Source: Thermoplasmatota archaeon
GTDB lineage: Archaea > Thermoplasmatota > E2 > DHVEG-1
Length of the DNA stretch: 43,709 nt
Assembly (NCBI GenBank): GCA_025457885.1
Contig: JALOTN010000012.1
Coordinates: 1-43,709, forward strand
Reading direction: 5' to 3'
The position numbers and the translations under genes were made by a program. Of this stretch, positions 8,739 through 17,810 are shown piece after piece. Each line of letters begins with the position of its first letter. Within the stretch, counting starts at the first letter, position 1. The notes below the pieces were generated by a model, which made no database searches, was not told where the DNA came from, and saw only the letters and a program-made list of their open reading frames with translations.

Positions 8739-9929
8739 ATGCCATCCATATGTTTCTACTTTGAGGTGCATCAACCGTTTAGACTGAATCATTTTTCCGT
8801 CTTTAACATCGGGAACACTAAGGATATTCATTCCACGTATTTTAATAAAAACTTGAATCAGAAGATTTTTGAGAAGGTCGCAAACAAATGCTATCTTCCG
8901 ACGAATAATCTTCTTCTTGATTTGATCCGTAAATATGACGGGAGATTCCGTATCTCCTATAGTCTTACGGGTACGTTTGTTGAATATTGTGAAAATTACA
9001 AACCTGAACTCTTGGATAGCTTCAAGGAGCTTTTTAAAACCGGTGCGGTGGATCTGATCGATGAGACGTATTTCCATTCCCTCTCCGGTTTATATGATGA
9101 ACTTGATGAGTTCGAGGAACAAATCAAGATGCATCGGCAGATGATCCGACGGATCTTCAACTACAAACCAAAGGTATTCAGAAACACCGAGGCTATCTTC
9201 GATAACAGGATTGCACGGAAGATAGCTGACCTTGGTTACAAAGGGATACTCACTGAGGGTGCCGAGAAGATCCTTGGATGGCGCTCACCAAACTTCATCT
9301 ATAAAGCAGTCAACGCGAACCTCAAGGTCCTATTGCGGAACTATAAACTTAGCGATGACGTCGGATTCCGGTTCTCCGCTCGGAACTGGCCAGGGTTCCC
9401 TTTGACTGCGGATAAATACGCCAACTGGATGTCAAACTCCTACGGGGACGTCATCAACCTGTTCATGGATTATGAGACCTTCGGGGAGCATCAATGGGTG
9501 GAGACTGGGATTTTCGAGTTTCTGAAACACCTCCCTGGAGAGGTATTGAAACACGATTCACTGGATTTCGCCACAGTCAGCGAGGCAGTCGAACGGTACA
9601 ACACTGTTGGCGAGGTGGATTCCCCTTGGGCGATCTCCTGGGCTGATGAGGATCGGAATGTGTCCACCTGGCTGGGGAACAACATGCAGATCGCATGTTT
9701 CAATGAACTTAAGGACATTGGGCGTAAACTGAAACGACGTGGGGACAGGGATCTTCTCTATATTTGGAGATTGTTGCAGACGTCTGATCATCTCTATTAC
9801 ATTTCAACGAAGGGGTTCGAGGATGGAAACGTCCATGCGTACTTCAGCCCCTATGACATTCCCTACGATGGATTTATTAATTACATGAACATCCTGCAAG
9901 ACCTAAAGGAAAAAGCAGAAAACCGGTGA
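8739..9929 (+). CDS. GH57 alpha-amylase-type glycoside hydrolase
   Basis: The 396-residue protein shows the GH57 motifs in order: HQP at 11-13, a DETYFHSL segment near 108-115, the nucleophile region FRNTEAIF (E151), and MDYETFGEH at 243-251 with acid/base D244. Length and motifs fit the short MJ1611-like alpha-amylases rather than GH57 branching enzymes, which are longer. No signal peptide is visible, so it acts in the cytoplasm on stored glucan. It starts one base after the upstream glycosyltransferase stop, so the two are cotranscribed. Confidence 0.87.
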   Translation: MPSICFYFEVHQPFRLNHFSVFNIGNTKDIHSTYFNKNLNQKIFEKVANKCYLPTNNLLLDLIRKYDGRFRISYSLTGTFVEYCENYKPELLDSFKELFKTGAVDLIDETYFHSLSGLYDELDEFEEQIKMHRQMIRRIFNYKPKVFRNTEAIFDNRIARKIADLGYKGILTEGAEKILGWRSPNFIYKAVNANLKVLLRNYKLSDDVGFRFSARNWPGFPLTADKYANWMSNSYGDVINLFMDYETFGEHQWVETGIFEFLKHLPGEVLKHDSLDFATVSEAVERYNTVGEVDSPWAISWADEDRNVSTWLGNNMQIACFNELKDIGRKLKRRGDRDLLYIWRLLQTSDHLYYISTKGFEDGNVHAYFSPYDIPYDGFINYMNILQDLKEKAENR

Positions 9930-9945
9930 GGAGACAACACATTCC

Positions 9946-11190
9946 ATGAAGCTCGTTCATTTTTCGTGGGAGTACCCCCCAGTTATCTATGGGGGGCTTG
10001 GGACATTTGCCACGGAACTTTCAAAAAAACAAGTGGAGATGAACCATGATGTAACGGTCTTTACCCTAAATCGAGAGAATGCGCTTCCCACTTCTGATAG
10101 GATTAACGGCGTGGATGTGTATCGACCAAAGACCCTTGATATGAGCAAACCATTTTATCTCTGTGCTGATCATGAGCTGCGTTCCTGGGGGCCGTATTTC
10201 AAGTTCTTTGCTGATGTCTTAAGTTATAATATCATGTCTGCCTCTAAACTGGTGAACGAACTCGTTCGAAAAAATAGCAGAGCCTTCGATGTTATCGATG
10301 CACATGACTGGTTAGGGATTATGGCAGGCATGATAGCAAAGAAAGAACTCAACATTCCATTGATTTTCCATGTGCATTCCACGGAGGTCGGCAGGTCGGT
10401 TGGACGAGGATCTCATACGATAAAGGATATCGAATATGAAGGGGGACAGATTGCGGATTGTGTCATCACCGTGTCCAATGCCATGGCTGATGAACTACAA
10501 AAACTCGGGTTTCCACCTGAGAAGATCCGCCCGTGTTGGAACGGAGTCGACCCCGCGAAATACGATCCAGCAAAAGTCTCAGATGAAGCACGACTCGCTC
10601 TCCGACGACGCTATGGTGTACAAGATCATGAGACGTTGTTGTTTTTCATCGGTCGACTAGTGACCGTCAAAGGCGTCGATAAGCTTGTTCGCGCCATGCC
10701 ACTGCTTCTGAAAGACTTCCCCAACGTAAAACTTCTTATCCTGGGCATCGGGGATATGGAACAGGAGCTTCGATGCCTTGCTGATGGATTAGGTATCCAT
10801 GACCGAGTCATCATGAGAGCCGAGTTTGTCGATGAAGAAGAACGGATTGCTCATTATGCTGCTGCTGATGTCGTCGTACTCCCCTCTCTTTATGAGCCGT
10901 TTGGGATCGTCTGCACTGAATCGATGTCCATGGCAAAACCAACTGTTGTGGGAGCACGGGGGACAAACGGGATGCGGGAACAAATCATCCCCTCAGGTGA
11001 GAAGCAATGTGGGATTCATGTCAATCCTTTTGAACCAAAGGATATCGCCTGGGGGATTATCCAGGTGCTACAGTCACCGGATAAGGGCTTGCTATGGGGG
11101 CAGAATGGGCGGCAGCGAGTCATTGAGGAGTTCAGCTGGGATGCGGTGACTAAGCGGACTGTTGCGATTTACAAAGAATTTTTGCGATAA
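9946..11190 (+). CDS. Glycogen-synthase-like glycosyltransferase, second copy
   Basis: The 414-residue GT-B enzyme opens MKLVHFSWEYPPVIYGGLGTF and shares the WEYPP-GGLG signature with the gene at 7628. DAHDWLG, WNGVDPAKY at the linker, FIGRLVTVKGVDK and SLYEPFGIVCTESMSMAKP complete the GT4/GT5 pattern. It probably builds alpha-glucan; why two synthase-like genes occur in one operon cannot be told from sequence, but one could prime or work on another acceptor. It follows the GH57 gene by 16 bases. Confidence 0.85.
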   Translation: MKLVHFSWEYPPVIYGGLGTFATELSKKQVEMNHDVTVFTLNRENALPTSDRINGVDVYRPKTLDMSKPFYLCADHELRSWGPYFKFFADVLSYNIMSASKLVNELVRKNSRAFDVIDAHDWLGIMAGMIAKKELNIPLIFHVHSTEVGRSVGRGSHTIKDIEYEGGQIADCVITVSNAMADELQKLGFPPEKIRPCWNGVDPAKYDPAKVSDEARLALRRRYGVQDHETLLFFIGRLVTVKGVDKLVRAMPLLLKDFPNVKLLILGIGDMEQELRCLADGLGIHDRVIMRAEFVDEEERIAHYAAADVVVLPSLYEPFGIVCTESMSMAKPTVVGARGTNGMREQIIPSGEKQCGIHVNPFEPKDIAWGIIQVLQSPDKGLLWGQNGRQRVIEEFSWDAVTKRTVAIYKEFLR

Positions 11191-11237
11191 GTTTTTTCAA
11201 CGCTATTGTATACCTATTTTTCGTAGGGAGCTCATTT

Positions 11238-13100
11238 ATGAGAGAATGGATTGTGACAAATGGACTGGGAAGTTACGCATCCTTGACTCATTCAGGAGAC
11301 GCCACGAGTAAGTTTCATGGATTGTTGGTCGCAAGCCTGGAACCACCAACCAAACGATGGATGTTTGTCTCCAATGTTATTGATCGGATTCAGATCAAAG
11401 ACCATGTTATCCCTTTGAAGAATCATAAAGGAAAATTTATGTTCGATTTTTTTCCCTCCGTTCTCTATAATGTTGATGGGGTACATCTGAAAAAAACATA
11501 CTTCATGGAATATGGGAAGAATACCTCTGTTGTGAAGTATTCTATTACAACAAATAAACCGGTTGTCTTATCGCATATTCCTATCGTTAATTCTCGGCAT
11601 TTTTATGATATGACTTCCCCCGGGTCAGCCTCTTTTTCTCAGAATGTGATAGAGAATGGGGTGAGTGTGAACCTGGAGAACTGCCATAAGACTCTGAAGA
11701 TTTTCTTGAGAAACTCCTGTTATCTCCCCGATGGTTTTTGGGAGGAGTTTTTTTACAGGAAGGATAAAGAGAGGAATGATTCTTGGAGGGACCATAATTT
11801 TCATATCGGAGAGTTTCAGGTCCCGTTGAAACAATCCGCTGAATATTATCTGATGTTTTCCGTGGAGGATCATCCTCGGGATGATCCAGCTTATATATAT
11901 GATCAGGAGATGGCACGGAAACAGCGTTTGTTGTCACAGGCGATGCTGCCTCATGCATGTGATAAACTGGTGTTGGCATCTGATACCTTTCTTGTCACAA
12001 AAGGCGCTGGGAAGTCTATTGTTGCTGGGTATCATTGGTTTAGTGACTGGGGTCGTGATACCTTCATTGCTCTCCCCGGGATTGCGCTGGTGACCAAACG
12101 ATTCGAGGATGCACGACAGATCCTTGAAGGGTATGGGAGGTTTTGTAAGAACGGGTTGATTCCGAATGTTTTTACAGAAAGGGATTCACAACCAGTGTAT
12201 AACACGGTGGATGCATCATTATGGTTTGTGGACCGAGTGTATCAATATCTGAAGTACACCAATGACGTACCATGTGTCGAGAGACTCTGGCCGACCCTGC
12301 AGTCGATTATTGAGCGGTATAAAGATGGGACAGACTTTGGGATCCATATGGATAAGGATTATCTGATTAGTCATGAGCCGGGGCTAACTTGGATGGATGT
12401 GAAGATTGGTGATTCGTATATCACACCTCGTTCGAAGAAGGCGGTGGAGATCCAGGCATTATGGTATAATGCGCTTCGAATTATGAGTAATCTTTCTTCG
12501 TTATTGGACAAGGAAAGTCTCTATGATGAGTTAGCACACAAGGTTAAGGAGAGTTTCAGACATCAGTATGTTCACCCCTTTGATGTGATAGATACCAAGG
12601 ACCTTTCGATGCGACCGAACCAAGTGTTCCTTGTTTCCCTTGATTTTTCTATGATTGATAAGCAGATGCAGAAGTCGATTGTTGAGGAGCTGCAGAAATC
12701 CTTGGTAACGATATTTGGACTACGGACGTTGTCTCCGCAGGATTCTCGGTATAAAGGCAGTTATCTGGGGAACCATCATCGGGACTATGCGTATCATAAT
12801 GGGACGGTGTGGCCTTGGTTGCTTGGTCCGTTCATCAAAGCATATGTAACAGTCCATGACCATACCGCTGAGCAAAGGAAGCATGCATTCCACAGTTTCA
12901 TTCAACCGATGTTGGATGTCTACGGGGACGCCTGGGATGGTTCTATTTATGAGATTTTCGATGGAGAACCCCCGTTTGCTCCTCATGGGTGTATTTCTCA
13001 AGCTTGGAGTGTCGCTGAAATCCTCCGGACCTGGGTAGAGGATATTGAAAATATCAGACCTCGTTACGAGTCGCTGTTGTTACATGAAGTAGGCGTTTAG
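11238..13100 (+). CDS. Amylo-alpha-1,6-glucosidase (glycogen debranching, GH133 type)
   Basis: The 620-residue protein has an N-terminal domain starting WIVTNGLGSYAS with FHGLLVA, typical of archaeal and bacterial debranching enzymes, and a C-terminal (alpha/alpha)6 barrel. The barrel has WFSDWGRDTFIALPG (267-281, acidic D270 and D274), then GLTWMDVKIGD and GTVWPWLLGPF. It removes the 1,6-linked glucose stub at branch points. GGGAG precedes the ATG by about ten bases. It ends the operon and its 3' end overlaps the convergent phosphorylase gene by 21 bases. Confidence 0.9.
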   Translation: MREWIVTNGLGSYASLTHSGDATSKFHGLLVASLEPPTKRWMFVSNVIDRIQIKDHVIPLKNHKGKFMFDFFPSVLYNVDGVHLKKTYFMEYGKNTSVVKYSITTNKPVVLSHIPIVNSRHFYDMTSPGSASFSQNVIENGVSVNLENCHKTLKIFLRNSCYLPDGFWEEFFYRKDKERNDSWRDHNFHIGEFQVPLKQSAEYYLMFSVEDHPRDDPAYIYDQEMARKQRLLSQAMLPHACDKLVLASDTFLVTKGAGKSIVAGYHWFSDWGRDTFIALPGIALVTKRFEDARQILEGYGRFCKNGLIPNVFTERDSQPVYNTVDASLWFVDRVYQYLKYTNDVPCVERLWPTLQSIIERYKDGTDFGIHMDKDYLISHEPGLTWMDVKIGDSYITPRSKKAVEIQALWYNALRIMSNLSSLLDKESLYDELAHKVKESFRHQYVHPFDVIDTKDLSMRPNQVFLVSLDFSMIDKQMQKSIVEELQKSLVTIFGLRTLSPQDSRYKGSYLGNHHRDYAYHNGTVWPWLLGPFIKAYVTVHDHTAEQRKHAFHSFIQPMLDVYGDAWDGSIYEIFDGEPPFAPHGCISQAWSVAEILRTWVEDIENIRPRYESLLLHEVGV

Positions 13101-14789
13101 GACGTACTGCTCAATCATCCGGTTCGTATTGAAGAACGATGCGTTGATCGCGATGCAGCTTCTCATGGTTCGTATCCAGTTGTCACGATCGTTGTAGAAT
13201 TTCGGGATGATCCACGTTTCTAACTTGTTATACAAATCTGCTTGGTCGTTTTCATCATCTGATTCCCGTTCGTTTGATTTTCTTGTCCCGATAGCCCATC
13301 CCGTGATATTTTCCACGCGTCCCTCGATCCACCAGCCGTCAAGGGTGCTGAGCTGAGGGACCCCATTATGGGCTGCCTTCATCCCTGAGGTTCCTGAGGC
13401 TTCCTGTGGTCTTCGGGGGGTGTTGAGCCAGAGGTCGACTCCTGAGGTCATGAGTTTGCCGATCGCCATGTCGTAGTTATGGATATAGACCATCTTGACT
13501 TTTCCTCTGATGTTCTTCATCGCTGAAAAAATTTTTTTGATGGTTTCTTTCCCTGAGTTGTCTTTTGGGTGTGCTTTGCCGGCATAGATGATTTGGATGG
13601 GTCCTGCTTTCTCTGCTATGGACATGAGCCTTTCTGCATCGGAGATGAGTAACTCTGGTCGTTTGTATGCGGTTTGTCTTCGAGCAAACCCGATGGTGAA
13701 ATGGTCGTAGTTCATTCCCACGTTATATCTGTTGTTTATAAAATCGATGAGTTTCTTTTTTGCTTCCATGTGTGCTGCCCAGATCTCTGCTTTGTCGATA
13801 CCAAATGCTCCTCGGAGGACATAAGGGTCGGAATGCCAACCGGGCATGTATTTGTCAAAGATTCGTTGGAAAGGTTCGGAGACCCAGGTTGGGGTATGAA
13901 CTCCGTTCGTGATAGAGTCGATGGTGTATCCAGGGAACATCAGACGGGAGACTTCCCCGTGTTTCTTTGCCACCCCGTTGACATAATGGCTGAAGAATAA
14001 TGCAAGGCGAGTCATGTTCAATCTGTTTTCGAAGGTGAACTCATGGAGGAGGGAGTCTGGGATGAGCTCCCCGATCATTGATTTAGCTAAAGGTAAATCG
14101 AACTGATCATGGCCTGCAGCGACTGGTGTGTGAGTTGTAAATACGCATTGGTTTCGTACTTTTTCTACATCTTTGAATTGATCGTAGAGTTCCAAGGTGC
14201 CAAGGGCAGCATGTCCTTCGTTCATATGGTATTTATCGATAGTGCGATATCCCAGGGAGTCAATAGCGCGGACCCCTCCGATGCCTAGGATGATTTCCTG
14301 GGCGAGACGGTATTTATTATCGCCTCCGTACAGGTATTTGGTTATTTCTCGATCGTAGGGTGAGTTTCCTTCGACGTTAGTGTCTAGGAAGAAAACGGGG
14401 ACGATGTACCCGCTGATGCCCTGGACGGGGTAGTACCATGTTCGGATGTTGACGTCTCTTCCTTCGATTTTCACACAGGTTTTGCAGGGGAGGAGTTTGA
14501 GGAAATCATTGATGGTAAAATTGTAAGGCAGCTCTATTTGGTTTCCATCCATGTCGATTTCTTGATAGAAATATCCTTTTTCTGAGAGGAGGGTGACTCC
14601 GACGATGGGGACGTTGAGGTCTGCGCATGATTTCAGGGTGTCCCCGGCAAGGATCCCCAAGCCACCGCTGTAGGTTGGAATGTGTTCATCGATTCCGATT
14701 TCCATGGAGAAATACGCGATTTTTGGTTTCCCTGTTGGTTTTGTTGCGGTATTTGTTTCTGTTTTTATCTCTACTGTTGTTGTCTCCAT
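13080..14789 (-). CDS. Alpha-glucan (glycogen) phosphorylase, short GT35 type
   Basis: This 569-residue enzyme releases glucose 1-phosphate from alpha-glucan. YFSMEIGIDEHIPTYSGGLG (27-46) and NEGHAAL (190-196) belong to the family. GFARRQTAYKRPELL (367-381) lines the phosphate site, and EASGTSGMKAAHNGVPQL contains K471, which binds pyridoxal phosphate. It is shorter than the roughly 800-residue GlgP and matches the alpha-glucan phosphorylases of archaea and thermophilic bacteria. A GGTGGTG ribosome site lies before the ATG. It is read against the synthesis operon, so breakdown and synthesis are controlled separately. The first 20 residues, rich in threonine, are not part of the fold. Confidence 0.93.
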   Translation of the reverse strand: METTTVEIKTETNTATKPTGKPKIAYFSMEIGIDEHIPTYSGGLGILAGDTLKSCADLNVPIVGVTLLSEKGYFYQEIDMDGNQIELPYNFTINDFLKLLPCKTCVKIEGRDVNIRTWYYPVQGISGYIVPVFFLDTNVEGNSPYDREITKYLYGGDNKYRLAQEIILGIGGVRAIDSLGYRTIDKYHMNEGHAALGTLELYDQFKDVEKVRNQCVFTTHTPVAAGHDQFDLPLAKSMIGELIPDSLLHEFTFENRLNMTRLALFFSHYVNGVAKKHGEVSRLMFPGYTIDSITNGVHTPTWVSEPFQRIFDKYMPGWHSDPYVLRGAFGIDKAEIWAAHMEAKKKLIDFINNRYNVGMNYDHFTIGFARRQTAYKRPELLISDAERLMSIAEKAGPIQIIYAGKAHPKDNSGKETIKKIFSAMKNIRGKVKMVYIHNYDMAIGKLMTSGVDLWLNTPRRPQEASGTSGMKAAHNGVPQLSTLDGWWIEGRVENITGWAIGTRKSNERESDDENDQADLYNKLETWIIPKFYNDRDNWIRTMRSCIAINASFFNTNRMIEQYVLNAYFM

Positions 14790-14806
14790 TACACCACCTT
14801 GATCTC

Positions 14807-14841
14807 TCTAAGAATGTTACGCGAAACGAACGATACTTAGA
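14807..14841. promoter_or_regulatory. Inverted repeat upstream of the phosphorylase gene
   Basis: TCTAAG at 14807-14812 and CTTAGA at 14836-14841 are exact inverted copies; extended to 12 bases the arms agree at 9 positions. The repeat lies 18-52 bases upstream of the phosphorylase ATG, where a repressor could block transcription. The protein that binds it is unknown. Confidence 0.35.
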
Positions 14842-14884
14842 ACCATTCCGTCATTTATCTTTTTTTCTCTTTTGGTTTTATCTG

Positions 14885-15193
14885 TTATGAGTACATGATT
14901 CCTTCGTATCCACCATTCTCCTCTTTTGTTGCATCGGTGGATTGTTTCATGATTCTGCGTTGTTGTTTTGGTCCGACGAACTGAAAGTCATTTCTGAGTA
15001 ATCTGACATATGTGATATCTGGGAGGGGTTCGAGTTTGACGATTCCTTTGATTTGAAACTTATGTAAAATCCATTCGATTTCGCGTCGTGAGACTCGGAG
15101 TTTTTGTGAGATTTCAGCGGTGGTGATTGGGTAGGTTGTCCGTAAAAGTTTTATGATGTGTTCTTCTAATGAACCGATGGTTATTTCTATCAT
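14885..15193 (-). CDS. Small winged-helix DNA-binding protein
   Basis: In the 102-residue protein, residues 8-55 form a helix-turn-helix: LEEHIIKLLRTTYP, then ITTAEISQKLRVSRREIEWILHKFQIKGI, followed by a short wing. The C-terminal third is basic and probably flexible. It has no sensor domain. It follows purF by 15 bases on the same strand and precedes the phosphorylase gene, so it may act on either of them, but no target is shown. Confidence 0.65.
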   Translation of the reverse strand: MIEITIGSLEEHIIKLLRTTYPITTAEISQKLRVSRREIEWILHKFQIKGIVKLEPLPDITYVRLLRNDFQFVGPKQQRRIMKQSTDATKEENGGYEGIMYS

Positions 15194-15208
15194 GGGATAA
15201 CCATGTTG

Positions 15209-16642
15209 TTATAGGCACTCGTATGCGCGCATCCCTTTTTTATCGTTTTTGAAGAGTTTTTTGACATCCTCTCGCATCTCAGGGGGGTAGCCATCGGGGA
15301 AGTCGATGCAACCTTTGCAGACATCAAAACCGATTGCTTTCTTCAGCCCAGAGATACTGATGTATCCCAGGGAGTCCGCTCCGATTTCTTTTGCGATTTG
15401 ATCAGGGGTTTTTATGTCGCCGTTGTTGTTTCGAGCAATAAATTCTTTTTTGCTGCGCATGTCGATACCAAGATAGCAGGGTGCGATGAGAGGAGGACAT
15501 CCGATTCGGACGTGTACTTCTTTTGCTCCGACGTTTTTCATTCCCTGGATGATTTTCCGGATGTTGGTGCCACGTACTATTGAGTCGTCGACGAGGACGA
15601 CGCGTTTTCCCTCAAGCACGGCATGAAGGAATGAAAGTCCTTCCTCGACGACTTTTTCTCGGTGCTCTTGGGTCTGCTGGATGAATGATCGTTCGTCTTT
15701 ATCCTTCATGATTCCTTCATCGAGAGGTATTCCGGATTCCAGAGAGTAGCCGATGGCGTAACGTCGTCCTGACTCAGGGACCGGTATCACAAGGTCAGCC
15801 TTGGCTGGTTGTTCTTGGGCGAGGAGTCGTCCGATGTCCTGACGGGTGGTGTGAATGGAGCGTCCGTTGATGCGTGAATCTGGTTTTGCGAAATACACAA
15901 ATTCGAACATGCAGGGGAGTTCTTGTTTTTTTATTATCTGTTTTTCGTAGATTTTTCCTTTGGGGTCGATGACGATGACAGAGCCACCAGGGATGTCTTT
16001 GACGTATTCGAAGTTGATTTTTTTGAAGACTCGGGTCTCTGATGCGAGGCAGTAGGTGCCATTGGATTTGCCAAGGGCGAGTGGTCTGACTTTTCGTGGG
16101 TCGGTCATGGCGAAGAGATAGGGGTGTTCCCCGGAGTCCGCGATGTAGAGGACGGAGTAGCTGCCTTTGACTTGTCTCATGACTTTTTCGCAGGCGGCGA
16201 AAATGACTTCTGGGTTCAGTTCTTTTTTGTACAGTTCATCTGCCATGGGTAAGAGGAGCCATTGGATGTCACAGTCTGTGCGTGGTTTCCTGTTGGTGAT
16301 GGTTGTGAGTTCTGAGCAATTGTAGATGTTGCCGTTGTGCACTGCGGCAAGAAAAGGGTTGACGAGGTACTCAGGTTGTGCATTCTTTTTGAGGGATTCT
16401 TCGTCGTCCATACCTGCGGTGGAGTACCTGGTATGTCCGATGCCGATGTTGCCTGGTTTGATTATTTTTTTGTCCTCGTTGAACACGTCACGGACAAGCC
16501 CAGAGTCTTTGGTGACGTGGATGTTGCCATCATAAGTCAGCATCCCGGAAGAGGATTGTCCTCTGTGCTGGATAGTAAATAAACTATGATAAATGAGATG
16601 TGAGACCGGTCGTCCCCCAATAATACCGATGATGCCACACAT
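15209..16642 (-). CDS. purF: Amidophosphoribosyltransferase
   Basis: PurF makes 5-phosphoribosylamine from PRPP and glutamine, the first step of purine synthesis. The 477-residue protein begins MCGIIGIIGG with catalytic C2 of the class II glutaminase exposed after removal of Met1. The PRPP-binding loop VVLVDDSIVRGTN is near residue 350. Cysteines in FDVCKGCIDFPDGYP near the C-terminus are of the type that can bind an iron-sulphur cluster in this family. The palindromic TATA box 22-33 bases upstream predicts a leaderless message. Confidence 0.95.
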   Translation of the reverse strand: MCGIIGIIGGRPVSHLIYHSLFTIQHRGQSSSGMLTYDGNIHVTKDSGLVRDVFNEDKKIIKPGNIGIGHTRYSTAGMDDEESLKKNAQPEYLVNPFLAAVHNGNIYNCSELTTITNRKPRTDCDIQWLLLPMADELYKKELNPEVIFAACEKVMRQVKGSYSVLYIADSGEHPYLFAMTDPRKVRPLALGKSNGTYCLASETRVFKKINFEYVKDIPGGSVIVIDPKGKIYEKQIIKKQELPCMFEFVYFAKPDSRINGRSIHTTRQDIGRLLAQEQPAKADLVIPVPESGRRYAIGYSLESGIPLDEGIMKDKDERSFIQQTQEHREKVVEEGLSFLHAVLEGKRVVLVDDSIVRGTNIRKIIQGMKNVGAKEVHVRIGCPPLIAPCYLGIDMRSKKEFIARNNNGDIKTPDQIAKEIGADSLGYISISGLKKAIGFDVCKGCIDFPDGYPPEMREDVKKLFKNDKKGMRAYECL

Positions 16643-16663
16643 GTGTTTCCGTCATTGAGGATG

Positions 16664-16675
16664 CCTATATATAGG
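16664..16675 (-). promoter_or_regulatory. TATA box of purF, a 12-base palindrome
   Basis: CCTATATATAGG is its own reverse complement. Its centre is about 27 bases from the purF ATG (16642), so transcription should start at or just before the ATG. Confidence 0.55.
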
Positions 16676-16803
16676 TTTTCTGTGGTTGTGGGTGTTTTCA
16701 CTCGTATTTTTCTTGGAGCAAACTCTTCTTTTTTCCCTGAAGTATCTGCCAAATTATACTTTTGTCTTAATATATGTCTGTTATTTTGAACGAAATAAAA
16801 AAT

Positions 16804-16811
16804 TTTTATAC
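16804..16811 (+). promoter_or_regulatory. TATA box of the Lrp-type regulator
   Basis: TTTTATAC lies about 30 bases before the ATG at 16838, which predicts a leaderless transcript. A second AT-rich stretch (CTATATTA, 16811-16818) lies inside the same region. Confidence 0.45.
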
Positions 16812-16837
16812 TATATTATTGTTACGAACATACTCAT

Positions 16838-17806
16838 ATGGTGAAAATTGATTCGAAAGACCGTGAGATTCTGTACCAACTGGATCTGGACTCTCGTCAA
16901 TCGTTTACGAAAATCGGCAGCAAGGTCGGCTTATCAAAAACGGTCGTTGCCTATCGGGTCAATAAACTTATTGAAAGCGGGATTATAAAGACTTTTTACA
17001 CCGTCATCGATGCCTTCAAACTTGGCTACATCGCCTTCCGTCTCTATCTTGTGTATCAATACATGACCCAGGAGAAAGAAAAAGAAATCATCGAGTATTT
17101 CACCAGCCAAAAGTTGAACTGGTGGACGATTTCCGCAGAAGGACGATTTGACCTTGCGTTGATTATGTGGGTTAAAGACATCAATGATTTCTATTCATTC
17201 TGGGAAGAGACCCTTAAGCAGTTCCGCGACTATTTCATGGAGCAGCAGTTCTCGGTGTACATTCAGTTATCCTCGTATCGTCATTCTTATCTCTTGAATG
17301 ATGTGAAGAAATCGGATCGCACAAAATTTGAAATCACCGGTGGAGGTGTCCAGGTTCAGATTGATGAGCTGGATTTCAGGCTCCTCCGTTTAATTGCTCC
17401 GCATGCACGTATGCCTGTGAAAGAGATCGCGAAACGACTCGGGACCACCGTCGCTGTGGTGAACTATCGGATAAAGAAACTCATGAAATCAGGTGTCATC
17501 CAGGGGTTCCGTTCTGATATTGACTTAGGGAAGCTTGGGTATCAGTTTTTCAAAGCGGACATCGACCTGAAGGATTATCGGCAGCGTGGGAAGATTATCA
17601 ATTATATCAAAGCTAACCCGTATCTCGTACGGATCGACAAATCAGTCGGAATCTCAGACCTGGAGCTGGAATACCATGTTCATAGCCTGGAGCAGTTCCA
17701 TGAGATTATGAAAGACCTGGTCAACACATTCCCTGACGTGATCAAGAAATATAAATATGTGTACGCCTCAAAGCTGCATAAAATGAACTACATGCCAGAA
17801 GCGTAG
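16838..17806 (+). CDS. Lrp/AsnC-family regulator with two fused copies
   Basis: The 322-residue protein is a tandem duplication. Residues 1-70 hold a helix-turn-helix (IDSKDREILYQLDLDSRQ, then KIGSKVGLSKTVVAYRVNKL) followed by an Lrp-like ligand domain to about 160. Residues 174-240 repeat the pattern (IDELDFRLLRLIAPHAR, then EIAKRLGTTVAVVNYRIKKL) with a second ligand domain. Usual Lrp proteins have about 150 residues and one copy. It may act as a monomer with two DNA-binding heads. It lies divergent to purF; regulation of purF or itself is a guess. Its end is four bases from the convergent peptidase gene. Confidence 0.82.
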   Translation: MVKIDSKDREILYQLDLDSRQSFTKIGSKVGLSKTVVAYRVNKLIESGIIKTFYTVIDAFKLGYIAFRLYLVYQYMTQEKEKEIIEYFTSQKLNWWTISAEGRFDLALIMWVKDINDFYSFWEETLKQFRDYFMEQQFSVYIQLSSYRHSYLLNDVKKSDRTKFEITGGGVQVQIDELDFRLLRLIAPHARMPVKEIAKRLGTTVAVVNYRIKKLMKSGVIQGFRSDIDLGKLGYQFFKADIDLKDYRQRGKIINYIKANPYLVRIDKSVGISDLELEYHVHSLEQFHEIMKDLVNTFPDVIKKYKYVYASKLHKMNYMPEA

Positions 17807-17810
17807 GGAA

